From NCBI RefSeq assembly GCF_024323335.1, contig NC_066579.1, positions 244,153,068 through 244,217,067 of the forward strand: 64,000 nucleotides of DNA, in the 5' to 3' direction. Position 1 is the stretch's first letter. Every line of letters begins with the position of its first letter. Below the pieces are notes generated by a model. That model worked only from the letters and a program-made list of their open reading frames with translations. It made no database searches and was not told the DNA's origin. The position numbers and the translations under genes were made by a program. Positions 12,356-22,680 of this stretch are shown one piece after another. The stretch comes from Lathyrus oleraceus. Its lineage: Eukaryota > Streptophyta > Magnoliopsida > Fabales > Fabaceae.

Positions 12356-12907
12356 CTAGGCATGGCAACGGGGCGGGTCGGGGATGGTTTTTACCTCCCC
12401 CAAACCCAAACCCGAATCCCAAAACAATCCCCGTTCCCCACCCCAAACTCAAACGGGGATGGAGAATCAAAATCCAAACCCGTCCCAAACGGGTTCGGGT
12501 ATCCCCGCCCCGCCACCATTCATTTAATGAAATCAATTTTTTTAATATAAATACTTATTTTTTCCAAAATAAAATTTCATTACAAATAATAAAATAAAAC
12601 AATCTAAAAAAATTCCATACATACATTTCAAATATTTTAAATAATAAATTTAAATTAAAATATCAAAATTTTAACCACATATTTAATATTCTAAATTATC
12701 AAAAAAAAATAATAATGTACATAATAAAATAAACGGGGCGGGTTCGGGGTGGATACTAGTGTCCCCATTACCCGACCCGTCCCCATATTTTATAATCGGG
12801 GAAAACCCAAACCCGAACCCAAACCCAGTCAAAGCGGATTTTCCCCGTCAACTTCGGGGCGGGTTTGGATGGGTACCCACGGGTATGAGTTATATTACCA
12901 TGCCTAG
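12356..12907. mobile_element. GC-rich hAT-like MITE with short terminal inverted repeats
   Basis: Left end ctaggcatggcaac (from 12356) and right end ttaccatgcctag (to 12907) are inverted copies, matching over about 12 bases with one mismatch. Next to each end lies a C/G-rich block of proline- and glycine-coding-like repeats (gggcgggt, cccaaaccc, ggttcgggt). The centre is AT-rich (12540-12730). Such 'GGGGCGGG' ends with a TAGG.ATGG-like terminus are known from plant non-autonomous hAT elements. A convincing 8-bp target duplication is not visible, so the call rests on the ends and composition. The open frames inside (12353-12550, 12759-12962) reflect the repeats. Confidence 0.6.
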
Positions 12908-12990
12908 TGGTAACATTCATGAATGTCGTGGATCAGGACCTGGGTTCAATATCCAGCCATAGCAAAAACAGAAATTTTTTATTACTGTTC
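12908..12990 (+). repeat. Possible SINE (tRNA-derived) fragment
   Basis: The sequence 'agtggtaacattc' followed 20 bases later by 'cctgggttcaatatcc' resembles the A and B boxes of a pol III promoter. An A-rich and then T-rich tail follows. It is cut on the left by the MITE. It is short and degenerate, so this is tentative. Confidence 0.35.
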
Positions 12991-13230
12991 AGTTGCAGTG
13001 TTGTGAGTGTCAAGATCAATAAAACAATATGCGGAAATAGAATTAGAGGTTTTACCTCAGTGTTGTGAGTGTCAAGATCGATGAGAGAAAATTAAATGGT
13101 CATATCAATTTACATTAAAACCAAAATAAATCATACCCTTCTCAGAACCAAAATCCCAAAACTATGGACCACATTAAAATTTGTTTTTTATTATTAATAA
13201 TTATTATAATAAAAATAGGAAACAGTTACA

Positions 13231-15080
13231 ATACTATATTATACTATTGGTTTATTACCATTTTGATTTTTCAAAATGTCATATTATTCATTTTCATTTA
13301 TATTTTATTAAAAATTTCGTTGACAAGACAAATAATGTGTAAAGTTGAGTTTTAGTGGCCGATTTAGCAACACAAAAATTTATTAAGTACCTTTTCTAGA
13401 TTTTGATTGTAATCTTCATCTTCTTCGTCAATTTTCGTTAACGTGAGAAATGATGTGTAAAGTTGAATTTCAATGATCGATTTAGTAACCCAAAAATCAA
13501 ATCAAATCACATCACAAGTTTTCGTTCAATTAAATGATTAAACTCGAAAAAAATCCTTTATATAATTTATGCAAAAGATTTGAGAAAATATGTTTGTGCC
13601 TGGATATTTGATGTTTGAATGTAAAGAAATTGGGTAGAAATTCTAATAAGAACAATGCAAGATTGTTCTAAGAAACTAAAGTGATACAAAGAGAACAATA
13701 AAAGTATTTTAAAAAAATGGTCTGATTAAAAAATTAAAAGAGTGACACAAATTCATACATGTTATTTCACAAACTCTTTTCTCTCTATGACTTGGATACT
13801 CGAGTTTTATAGAGAATACTAATAAAATTTGTGAACCATTGTTACATGAATGAAATGTGCTTATATATTAAACACATCAATAACTGTCGATAACGACTAC
13901 TTATCCAACGTTCGACACATACATTATTACGTGGAGTTCTGTTCTCTTCTTTTCTTCCATGTGTCTTTAGTTTTTGAACTATTGCAAAATGCTACTAATG
14001 TTGACAACTACTCTCAAATCTCCTAACTTCTTATGTCCAAAAACATATTCAAGTCATCTAACTGCTCCTGTCAAGAATCAATTTGTTTCCTGTCAACTAC
14101 TCGTGATTTTGGCATCGAAACATGATTGGATTGCTTGTGTTTTTACTTATGTATTTATTTTATTACCCTTAGGGATGGAAATTTGACCCATCCCCAACGG
14201 GCACCCGCAAATTTACCCACAACGGGTAGGGTAAAAACCCACAAAAACGGGTACGGGCATGGGCTCGGGTAATTGCCCATAAAAAAAGCGGGTACAGGTG
14301 CGGGTATGGGCACCTTGGTACCCAACCCGCCCCATACCCACACACTATATATTTATGTAATTTTATTTTTATTTATATATTTTAGTTTATATTATTATAT
14401 AAAAATATATGTCTATCAATTATAAAACCTATATCAGTGTTAAGCCATTACATTTTTAATATAAGTGTTTGTTTATTTCAACAATATGTCAAATCACTAC
14501 AAAATTTTTCGAGATTTTGGACATGTTTAAAGAGAGAGTGATCATAATCTTGTGGACTTGTTCTTGAGATTCCTCCAAACCAGGCTTAATGGGTCTCCGG
14601 GTCGTCTAGTCCTTAAACTCAAGAATACACTATGTCCCCAAAACACTTGGTAGGCAAGTCAAACTCGCCACCACAGTCTAAGTAATCAACATGCCAAAAT
14701 TGTAGCTAAATCGTTTCACTTACCAATCTCATGCCTTTGTATCACACTTTCATGTAAAAAATGCTAGACTAAAATTCTCAGGCTAATAGGCCAAAAATTC
14801 CACTTTCGACCATGTTTGTAATATGGAAGAAAGATGGCATTTTTAGTAACTCTCGAATTTGTTCATAGATGTCTCCACACGTCATCGTCATCATAACCAC
14901 CTTCACTGAACTGTCATGTCAAGAATGTGCATGCAAATTATCACCATAATTTCAATTTCCTAGGTCATCATTGGCCGTAAGAATTAACCATTTTTTATAA
15001 CAATTTTTAATTAGTCTTGATTCAAAAAATCAAACGGTGGTGGATTTTAATTCAAAGGGGGGAATTGAAAAGTTTCATTT
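13231..15080. other. Non-coding interval, probably old LTR sequence
   Basis: AT-rich with no supported gene. A second GC-rich block at about 14170-14341 starts TAGGGATGG and has alternating 'acgggta' and 'acccgc' motifs like the MITE at 12356, but no matching right terminus was found. The part next to 15080 should contain the 3' UTR and LTR of the minus-strand Tat element that begins to the right, but LTR ends could not be placed. Confidence 0.4.
14170..14341. repeat. Partial GC-rich hAT-MITE-like block
   Basis: Starts TAGGGATGG and is built from 'aacgggta', 'cgggtac' and 'caacccgcccc' motifs. No inverted right end occurs within 350 bases, so it is probably a truncated relative of the MITE at 12356. 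Confidence 0.45.
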
Positions 15081-15087
15081 CACAAGC

Positions 15088-15095
15088 TATATATA
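15088..15095 (+). promoter_or_regulatory. TATA box upstream of the antisense PMD ORF
   Basis: TATATATA followed by 'gaccctcatt', about 100-130 bases before the first PMD-frame codons. It suggests that the antisense ORF of the Tat element had its own promoter. No expression evidence is available. Confidence 0.4.
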
Positions 15096-15199
15096 GACCC
15101 TCATTTGTTTCTTTCTTCTTTTTCGTAAACTCTTTATCTGAACCCCAAAAGCTCTTATTTTTCTATAGCCTTCACCATTTCTTCTTCTTTTCAAGTTCT

Positions 15200-16980
15200 A
15201 ACGACAATAACTTTCTCTAGAAAGAAGAAACAACTTCCCGTCCCATCTGCTTCTGATCTTCAGGAACCTATCTTCATCGACAATTATAGCTACGTTCTTG
15301 AACCTCCAATAGAGAAGGAAAAATATCATCATATGGGCTTCCCGTGTATTAATCCCTTTTTATATCTTAGGCAAAGCTCATGCTTCCTTTGGTCCATTTC
15401 CCAAAACCTCTTTAACACCAGATAAGTTAAAGAAAATTTTCACTTGTCATCGTCGTTGCAAACCTCGTGCATTTGAAGACACGACCTATGAATTAGGTTT
15501 TACGAGTTCACCCCTAAGTTTTTTTCGCTCTTCTCCAACAATTAACAATGAAGCTTATATAAATTGGTTGGATAGAGTAGAAAAGAAGAAAGAACAAATT
15601 TGGAAAAAAAACAAGGTATATATGAATTGATTCAGTTGTCTAGAACTGGTCCCAAATACAATCCTAATATGCTCATTTCAGCCCTTTATTTTTGGGAAGG
15701 TTTGGTAAACACCTTTCAACTCCACTGTGTAATGATAACCCCCATTCTTCTTGATGTGACTTCTATCACTAGTATTCGACCAACTGGGGATACCTTCAAT
15801 CCCACTCTCAAACACAAAATCCAACCATATTTTTCTTTCACTCGTTCAGACTTCAATAATTATATCGAAGAGCATCACGAGGACATTGAGGAGATTTCTG
15901 ACTATGAACACATTGCTTTCCTTACCCTCTAGCTATCCCATTTCATTTTTTGCTTTAGTTCTCTATAGATAGCCAAAAAGTTCATAACTTTGGTAACACA
16001 GATCCATGAGATGCGAAACAACAGTCTCAACAAGTTAATCCTAGGTTCCATTTATGAATCTCTAGGGATTGCTCCATCCGAACTAAATTCCATAAACCAT
16101 CATGATGATAAGCCTTTTATCTCCGGCCCTATGTGGCTCCTAATTTTTTTGCTTAAATCCACTTTAGAACCCTCTTTGAAGGTCACCATCCTATCTAATT
16201 TGGCATAACAAATCGAAGACAGAAAGGTTGAAAGTTCTAGGCTCGTTCTTCTTACTATAGAAGATACCAACCTTTCGACCGAAGAAGCCTTCAAAAACCA
16301 TTTATTTATGTATGCAGATTGTGCTACATTTGTTTCTTCCATGATCCCATTTGTCATTCCAAGTCATAGGCCAGATTGGTTTAAGAGAGAATTTCCAACT
16401 CTTTCTCCTGAACACCATTCTAAATCCCTCGATATTTGGGCATCCTTCCTCACACCAATTGTCCTATCGACCATAATTTCAACGGGGAAAGATGACATGT
16501 GACTTGTCATTTACCTACGAGATTAAGGCCTTATAGAAACAACTGAACATTCCAAACTCACATGACTCCATTGTCGGCTTTATCCTTGAATGCGAGTAAT
16601 TTCTTGAGTAAATCACTCAAAAGATCAAGACGAAGAAATAGTATGCTAATAGAATCAAATTGGAGACTGATGTTATGCCTCAAGAATGGGATATAGTCAC
16701 TCAATATTGAGGTCAAATTAATGAGTTGGAAGCAAAGGCTAAATAAGATAAGGATCGGGTGGCGACTTACAATGCAAACATTTTAAGTTGGGCGAAACAA
16801 ATGGACTAATTACAAAAAATAACCGAAGAAGTATAGAAAAAGAAAGCTAAGATCGAAACTTTAAGATTGGCTTATGTTGAGGAAAAAATGGTTTAGGAAG
16901 CCAAGATTGGTATTCAACATGCTGAGGTTGCTTGTGCGCTAGATGGGGAAATTTAAAAACTGAAAAATTAAAGATTCCAT
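15200..16980 (+). pseudogene. Plant mobile domain (PMD, aminotransferase-like) ORF, antisense to the Tat element
   Basis: Broken plus-strand frames keep the PMD order. An N-terminal part (about 15210-15600) holds 'LGKAHASFGPFPKPL'. The core at 15600-15932 contains 'YNPNMLISALYFWEGLVNTF', 'PILLDVTSITSIRPTGDTFNP' and 'HIAFLTL'. 15990-16208 contains 'NKLILGSIYESLG' and 'ISGPMWLLIFLLKSTLEPSLK'. 16308-16502 has 'LSPEHHSKSLDIWASFLTPIVL'. A charged, coiled-coil-like tail (16600-16970) is full of stops. PMD domains are common in plant host genes and are repeatedly captured by transposons. The position fits an extra antisense ORF: it lies beyond the 3' end of a minus-strand Tat pol. Multiple frameshifts and stops mean no protein is made. 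The start codon is not resolved. Confidence 0.7.
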
Positions 16981-17166
16981 GAATAACACCAAGATTAGAT
17001 TTGCTAAGAAGCATTTTAAGAAGCTTAAGTTTGATTTTCCATTTTGAATTTTCGAACTCTTTATTTTTTGTTATTCAAATGTATCAATGACAATGTGCCA
17101 TTTTGGAATCTTTTAAATTCAACGCCATTTTGACATCTTTATTGCTAAGTATTATTATTCCATTAT

Positions 17167-18404
17167 TCAAATTTTTCGTGACATAGGCTTGTACCTTTTA
17201 AAGTACCTACCATTTATTCTTATAATTCGACCTTCAGGGGTCATTTCTTCAATTTTATAGGCATTATTTGAAAATACTTGGCTAATTTGAAATGGGTCTT
17301 CCCAATTCGGTGACCAATTACCCAAAGTCATATCTTTTTTAACCATAGGTAAGATAACTTTCCACACGTAATTACCAACTACAAAAGTTTTCGACTTAAC
17401 TTTCTTATTGTAGGCCTTAGATATTCTCTATTTTTGTCTTATGAGAACGTTCAAGGAAGCCAAATTTTCCTCATCTAAATCAAGTAATTCGTCCAACATC
17501 ATATTCCAATAATGGTCAGAAGGAATTTTAAATTGTCTTTGAATTCTAGTTGATTTTAAATAAATTTCGACAGATAACACTTTAGCATGACCAAATGTCA
17601 GTCAAAATAGATTAGAGTTAGTTGCTTCTTTAGGAGAGTTTCGAAAAGCCCATAATACTTGGTATAAAGTCTTATTCCAATTTATTGGCTTCTGACCCAC
17701 ATGTCTCTTAATTAGGCCTATTATAATTTGGTTGACTGCTTTGACTTGACCATTTGCTGAGCATAATAGGGGGTAAATGTCAACAATTTGATCTCTGAGT
17801 CTGAAGTAAACTCAAACATCTTTTGACCAGTAAAAATTGTATGTTAGTTAGTGGTTAAGGTTTTAGGAATTCGAAACCTATAAATAATATGACTTTGAAT
17901 GAAGTTGATCACTTCTTTTTTATCAACGTTGATCAAAGGAACAACTTTGACCCACTTGGTAAAATAATCAATACCTACCAAAAGGTATCTATGACTTTTG
18001 GATGATGCAGGTCGAATTTCACCAATTAAATCTAATGCCTAACCTCTAAATGGCCAAGGCTTAATAATCAAATGTAATTCACTTACAAGAACATGTTGGA
18101 TACATGCATGTTTCTGATATTCCTGACACCCTTTGACAAATTCAATATAATATTTTAACATAGTTGGCCAATACAACCCTTGTCGAAACAAAAGTCATTT
18201 CATCTTGTAACCTGCTTGATGAACGCCACGTGATCCACTATGGGCATAAAAAATTGCCAAATAAGTTTCACTCTCACTAAGGCATTTCAACAAGATTCCT
18301 TCAGGAGTCTTCTTAAACAACTCATTCACAATAATAACATAACTTAATGTCGTGTATTTGACTTTTTGATCTATCGTTCCAGTAGGATTTTCTAAAAAAC
18401 TCAA
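17167..18404 (-). pseudogene. Integrase of the old Tat element
   Basis: The C-terminal part (17367-17167) contains 'LGNWSPNWEDPFQISQVFSN' and 'INGRYFKRYKP'. The core (about 18050-17450) contains the first catalytic Asp in a 'GIDYFTKWVK' context near 17960. The zinc-binding part (about 18240-18060) retains 'GLYWPTM' and the CQEYQKH Cys pair. 18404-18195 covers the region before the HHCC domain and includes 'HSGSRGVHQAGYKMK'. Stops and frameshifts interrupt every domain. Confidence 0.8.
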
Positions 18405-18589
18405 CTATTGATTTTCGCCAATATTATTCAACAAATTGTCAATGAAAAAAAGTTTCAAAAACTTCTCTAGAGTTTTGTAATCCTTTTAACCCTTCTACCC
18501 CCATCAGTTTTGAATTTGACAAATCTAAGGAGAAAGGATTGGTTGAAATCAACTTTTCATTTACTTCAATTAACTCTGCTAATTTTTCT

Positions 18590-19000
18590 TTGGACATTCT
18601 TTATCTTGAAACAATTTGTGCCAAATCATTCATCGGCTTCTTGGTTTTTGACTCGAGGAACATGTTTAATGTTGAATACATAAAATCTCCTTAACAACGA
18701 ATTAGCCTTCACAAAGTACATCAGTAAATTATCCTTGATTCATTTGTACTTTTTTGTCAGTTGTTTCACAACCAATTTTGAGTCGCTTCTAATCTCAACT
18801 TATTTTGCCCCCAAGTCTAAAAGAATCTTAAGGCATGCAATTAAGGCTTCATACTCAACCCTGTTATTTGAGAAACAACCATTGTTTTTAAATTTAAACT
18901 TAGTGGGAATCACTTTAGGATAAATAATAGGAATTCCAATACCAGTTCCATGCTTATACCAGTAACCATCAAAATACAATCTCCAAGGTTTTCAACAAAG
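18590..19000 (-). pseudogene. Archaeal-type second RNase H of the old Tat element
   Basis: Read on the minus strand, this region has the RNase HI order: '[19 protein letters not shown]' with the first acidic residue, '[18 protein letters not shown]' with Glu, 'IRSDSKLVVKQL' with Asp, and 'VKNQEADDLAQIVS'. This extra RNase H lies between the RT-linked RNase H (19016-19477) and integrase, as in Tat-clade elements. Internal stops are present. Confidence 0.75.
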
Positions 19001-19015
19001 ATAATTCTGTGTTAC

Positions 19016-19763
19016 TTAGACCATTGCATGATCAATAATAAAGTAAGAAACTATTTGGCCTTTCTTGGCTCTTAAAGGCGCATAAGTTAGAGAATAATCA
19101 GTTAAATCTAAAACCCATTTCCTAATTCTTTTGTGTATAATAGGTTTCAACAACATGTGCTTAATAACATCACAATGAGAATAGACAAAAACATAATTAG
19201 GTTTTATATAACATTTTAGCTTGGTACAAGAGAAATACAGACAAAGACACAACTTTTCTACTGGGCTATACCTAATTTCTACATCACTCAGAATTCGACT
19301 AAGGTAATAAATCACTCTTTCAACACCATCATCATCCTCTTTGGCAAACATACTTCCTATTTTATCTTTAGATGAATAAATATACAACTTCATAGGTCTA
19401 TTTCTCATAAGAGGTAAGAGAATATGAGGATTCATCAAATAACTCTTGATCTCGTCAAAGGCTTTTTGGTGTTCCAATTAGATTCGAGATGAATCTTCTC
19501 AATAAGTTGACTTTGCCTGACAAAGGTTGAATTTGCTTCTTGTTTCATTTTTTGACAAGGATTTAACAACAATATCATCAATGTATACCTACATAAAGGT
19601 CTTAATGAAATCATTAAACAAATGATTCATTTCTCTTAGATAAGTTACACCAGCATTCTTTAGGCCAAATGAATTACCATTAATCCATAGGTTCCTAAGG
19701 CCCTAGGACATCGAAACACCATTTTCAGCACATCTTCTTCTGCAATGTAAATTTGGTTATACC
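19016..19763 (-). pseudogene. Reverse transcriptase C-part and RNase H of the old Tat element
   Basis: 19477-19016 on the minus strand is an open frame with 'HQKAFDEIKSYLMNPHIL', 'IYYLSRILSDVEIRYSPVEK' and a 'WVLDLTDYSLTYAP' tail, the RT thumb and gypsy RNase H. Between 19763 and 19480 the RT palm can be followed only in fragments. The region is cut at 19763 by the CRM-like element and resumes beyond 26300. Confidence 0.8.
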
Positions 19764-19768
19764 CAAAA

Positions 19769-20599
19769 TGATGAGGACGTAATCCAAGACATAAATGATA
19801 CAATGCAAAGCTTAGGAGGTCCTATGACAAGGGCACGTGCAAGAAGAGTCAATGATGCTTTAATTCACTTCATGATCAAGTCAATAGAATGCATGGGCCA
19901 GATTGAAGAAAAAGAGCCCAGGTTTATTCTTATCATCCAAGCATGTGATAAAAGGCCCAATAATGCATAAATAAATAAAAATAAAGGAAATACCAATAAC
20001 CACACTATAATGGACAAAAATTGCAAGAGAAGTGGTAAATAAAGAATTGCCATTATTCTGCCCTTTCAAGAACCCCACTATCTCTTCTTTATTTTGCACT
20101 TTCTTTGTAATAACTCAACCCACTATCATGATAATTAGTGGCTGAAACCTTTTGTTTTATTAGGAGTTAATTTTTACTTATTTCATCATCTTAAGCCATT
20201 CCTATATAAAGGAGGCATGTATCTTCGTTTTGCATCAATGAATTTTGGCAAGTTTACACATTGTGTAAGTGAGAGTATTTGCTCTTAGGTTCTGGATTGG
20301 ACCAAATTGATCTTATCAAGAAATCCTTTTCTTGTGGTGATCCTCATCCATAGGCTTATCATTCTCTCTTGGATTAGAAAGAGTGTGGCGCCCCTTCTAC
20401 TTAATTCCATTTCTTATTTCTCCTTTATTTCATATCAATCTCGTTTATTTTATATGCATGTATCAAATTTTGTCATTCTTTCAATTATAAGGCAGATTAC
20501 TTCCTCTGAGTCACAAAAGAATTAATATTCCAAAAGTTAACAAAGTTGTTTCAGGAATTTTGAAGGAAATGCATAAGTCTCAAAGGTTAGTGCATATCA
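19769..20599 (+). repeat. 5' LTR of the CRM-like element
   Basis: 831 bp, TG...CA ends. The first about 200 bases duplicate the 3' end of the pol coding frame (see 25464-25665). 'ctatataaaggagg' near 20202-20215 is a likely TATA box. The rest is T-rich. Confidence 0.92.
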
Positions 20600-21090
20600 A
20601 GTGGTAATCAGAGCATATTCAAAAAAAAAGGGCCGAAATATGGTAAATTGTCTATATTCTTGTTCTTCATTATTATCCATTTATCATTATAAAAAAAATC
20701 GAGAAAAAAGGGGTATAAAAAAAATTTAAAAAAAAGGATCTGATTGTTAAAGATTGTGATTAAAAAAAAAAATCTATTTTTTTTCTTGCCACACTTTTAA
20801 AATTCTCCTGGTTTCCTTTGTTTTAGAGTCTTTTTTTTGGTTTGCTGTTTTTTTAAGTTTTTTGTGTGTTGATTATCATCTGAAATTGATTTCTTTGTGT
20901 TGATTCATTTTGGTTTCTCTAAAGAACTAAAAGAGCAAATTGAGCGGTAAAAGGCAAAGTGTTTTTATTATTAAAAAAAAGCCAAAAAAAAAATTGAGTG
21001 AAACACGAGTGATTGAGTGTAAACACGTGAGTAGAGTGGTGAGGTCCATTTTTAAACACTTGTTCCTAATTTCACAAATATTTCACAATT
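20600..21090 (+). other. PBS and leader of the CRM-like element
   Basis: Begins two bases after the LTR with TGGTAATCAGAGC, a PBS for initiator Met tRNA with one inserted base. The leader has long A and T runs up to the gag ATG at 21091. No short ORF of note. Confidence 0.75.
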
Positions 21091-22680
21091 ATGTCTAGTC
21101 CACCTTCACCTAGAACAGCAGCTTTAACTGTTCCGATCGCAGCCATGCGTGACAATTTTGAAAGATTGTTAAGAGAACAAGGTGAACAACTTCAACAAAG
21201 AATTGATGAGTTGGAAAGGAGGCCCCAAAATTCTAATGATGGTAGTGGTGATGAGGAGGAAAGAAGACGTAGAAGGAGACAAGGGGGAGATAATTTGAGG
21301 GGCATAAAAATTAAAATTCCAACTTTTGTTGGGAAGAGTGACCCGGAGGCATATCTAGAATGGGAGACTAAACTTGAACAAATTTTTAATTGTCACAATT
21401 ATTCTAATCTTGAAAAAGTGTAGGTTGCTTCTATTGAGTTCAAGGAGTATGCCTTAGTTTGGTGGGATCAATTGACCAAAGATAGAAGGAGGTATGCAAA
21501 ACGACCAATTGATACTTGGGAAAGGATGAAAAGAATCATGAGGAGAAGGTTTGTCCCTTCCTATTATCATAGGGAATTGCACAACAAATTGCAAAGACTC
21601 ACTCAAGGTTCTAAAAGTGTTGAAGAATATTTCAAGGAGATGGAAGTTCTCAAAATTAGAGCTAATGTAGAGGAGGACGATGAAGCAACTATGGCTAGAT
21701 TTCTCCATGGTCTAAATCATGACATTAGTGACATAGTGGAACTTCATCACTATGTTGAAATGGATGAATTGGTACACCAAGCTATCAAAGTAGAACAACA
21801 ACTCAAAAGAAAGAGCCAAGCAAGGAGAAATTCCACCACTTTCAATTCTCAAAGTTGGAAGGACAAAACAAAGAAGGAGGGTGCTTCATCATCTAAGGAA
21901 GCCACGGTTGAAAACAAAGGTAAAACTATTACATCTTCTTCTTCATCAAGTGTTTCAACTAACAAAAGTGTTAAGTGTTTCAAGTGTCAAGGCCAAGGAC
22001 ATATTGCATCTCAATGTCCAACAAAGAGAACTATGCTTATGGAAGAAAATGAAGAAATTGTTGAAGAGGAGGATGGTGATTATGATGAGGAGTTTGAAGA
22101 AGAAATACCTAGTGGAGATTTACTCATGGTGAGAAGAATGTTGGGAAGCCAAATAAAGGAGGAGGATACAAGTCAAAGAGAAAACCTTTTTCATACAAGA
22201 TGCTTTGTGCAAGGAAAGGTTTGTTCTTTAATAATTGATGGAGGAAGTTGTACAAATGTTGCAAGCACGCGTCTGGTTTCTAAACTAAAATTGGAAACAA
22301 AACCTCACCCTAAGCCTTACAAACTCCAATGGCTTAATGAAAATGTAGAAATGCTTGTTAATAAACAAGTTGAGATTTGTTTTAAAATTGGAAAATATGA
22401 GGATGTAGTGTTGTGTGATGTAGTACCAATGGAAGCTAGTCATTTGTTATTAGGTAGGCCTTGGCAATTTGATAGAAAAGCCAATCATGATGGGTACTCC
22501 AATAAGTACTCTTTTATGCATCATGATCAAAAGATCAATCTTGTACCGTTAAATCCTAGTGAGGTGAGAGAAGATCAAAGAAAAATGAGAGAAAAATATG
22601 ATCAAGAAAGAAAAGAAAAAGAAAAAGAAAAAGAAAAAGAAAAAGAAAAAGAAAAAGAAAAAGAAAAAGAAAAAGAATGA
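21091..22680 (+). pseudogene. gag (plus protease) of the CRM-like element
   Basis: ATG at 21091 begins MSSPPSPRTAAL. An in-frame TAG at 21421-21423 interrupts the gag domain. The upstream half contains 'GIKIKIPTFVGKSDPEAYLEWE' split over the text, and the same frame continues with 'YALVWWDQL' and 'SVEEYFKEMEVLKIRA'. A zinc knuckle CFKCQGQGHIASQC (about 21976-22017) has C-x2-C-x4-H-x4-C spacing. A protease motif follows (IIDGGSCTNVAS, about 22228-22263) with D-G-G as in this clade. The frame ends in (gaaaaa)n and a TGA at 22678. The continuation into RT is in another frame. A functional polyprotein would need the stop and the shift to be absent. Confidence 0.88.

Larger units (their letters stand above)
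10086..13230 (-). mobile_element. Internally deleted Ty1/copia element, minus strand
   Basis: Two related LTR copies flank copia RT-RNase H remnants. The 3' LTR starts at 10418 (minus strand, TGTAACCG) and runs down to about 10086. Just outside it, 'aagtgggagaa' (10419-10429, minus strand) is the PPT. The 5' copy ends at 13230 with TGTAACTG and runs down to about 13000; it shares the blocks 'aatggtcatatcaatttaca' and 'attataataaaaata' with the 3' LTR. The 5' copy has lost about 100 bases that the 3' copy keeps, including its TATA-like region. Between the LTRs only the RT-RNase H half of pol survives. Gag, protease, integrase and the PBS are gone. A GC-rich MITE sits at 12356-12907. The five bases after 13230 (atact) were not found at the other end. 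Confidence 0.7.
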
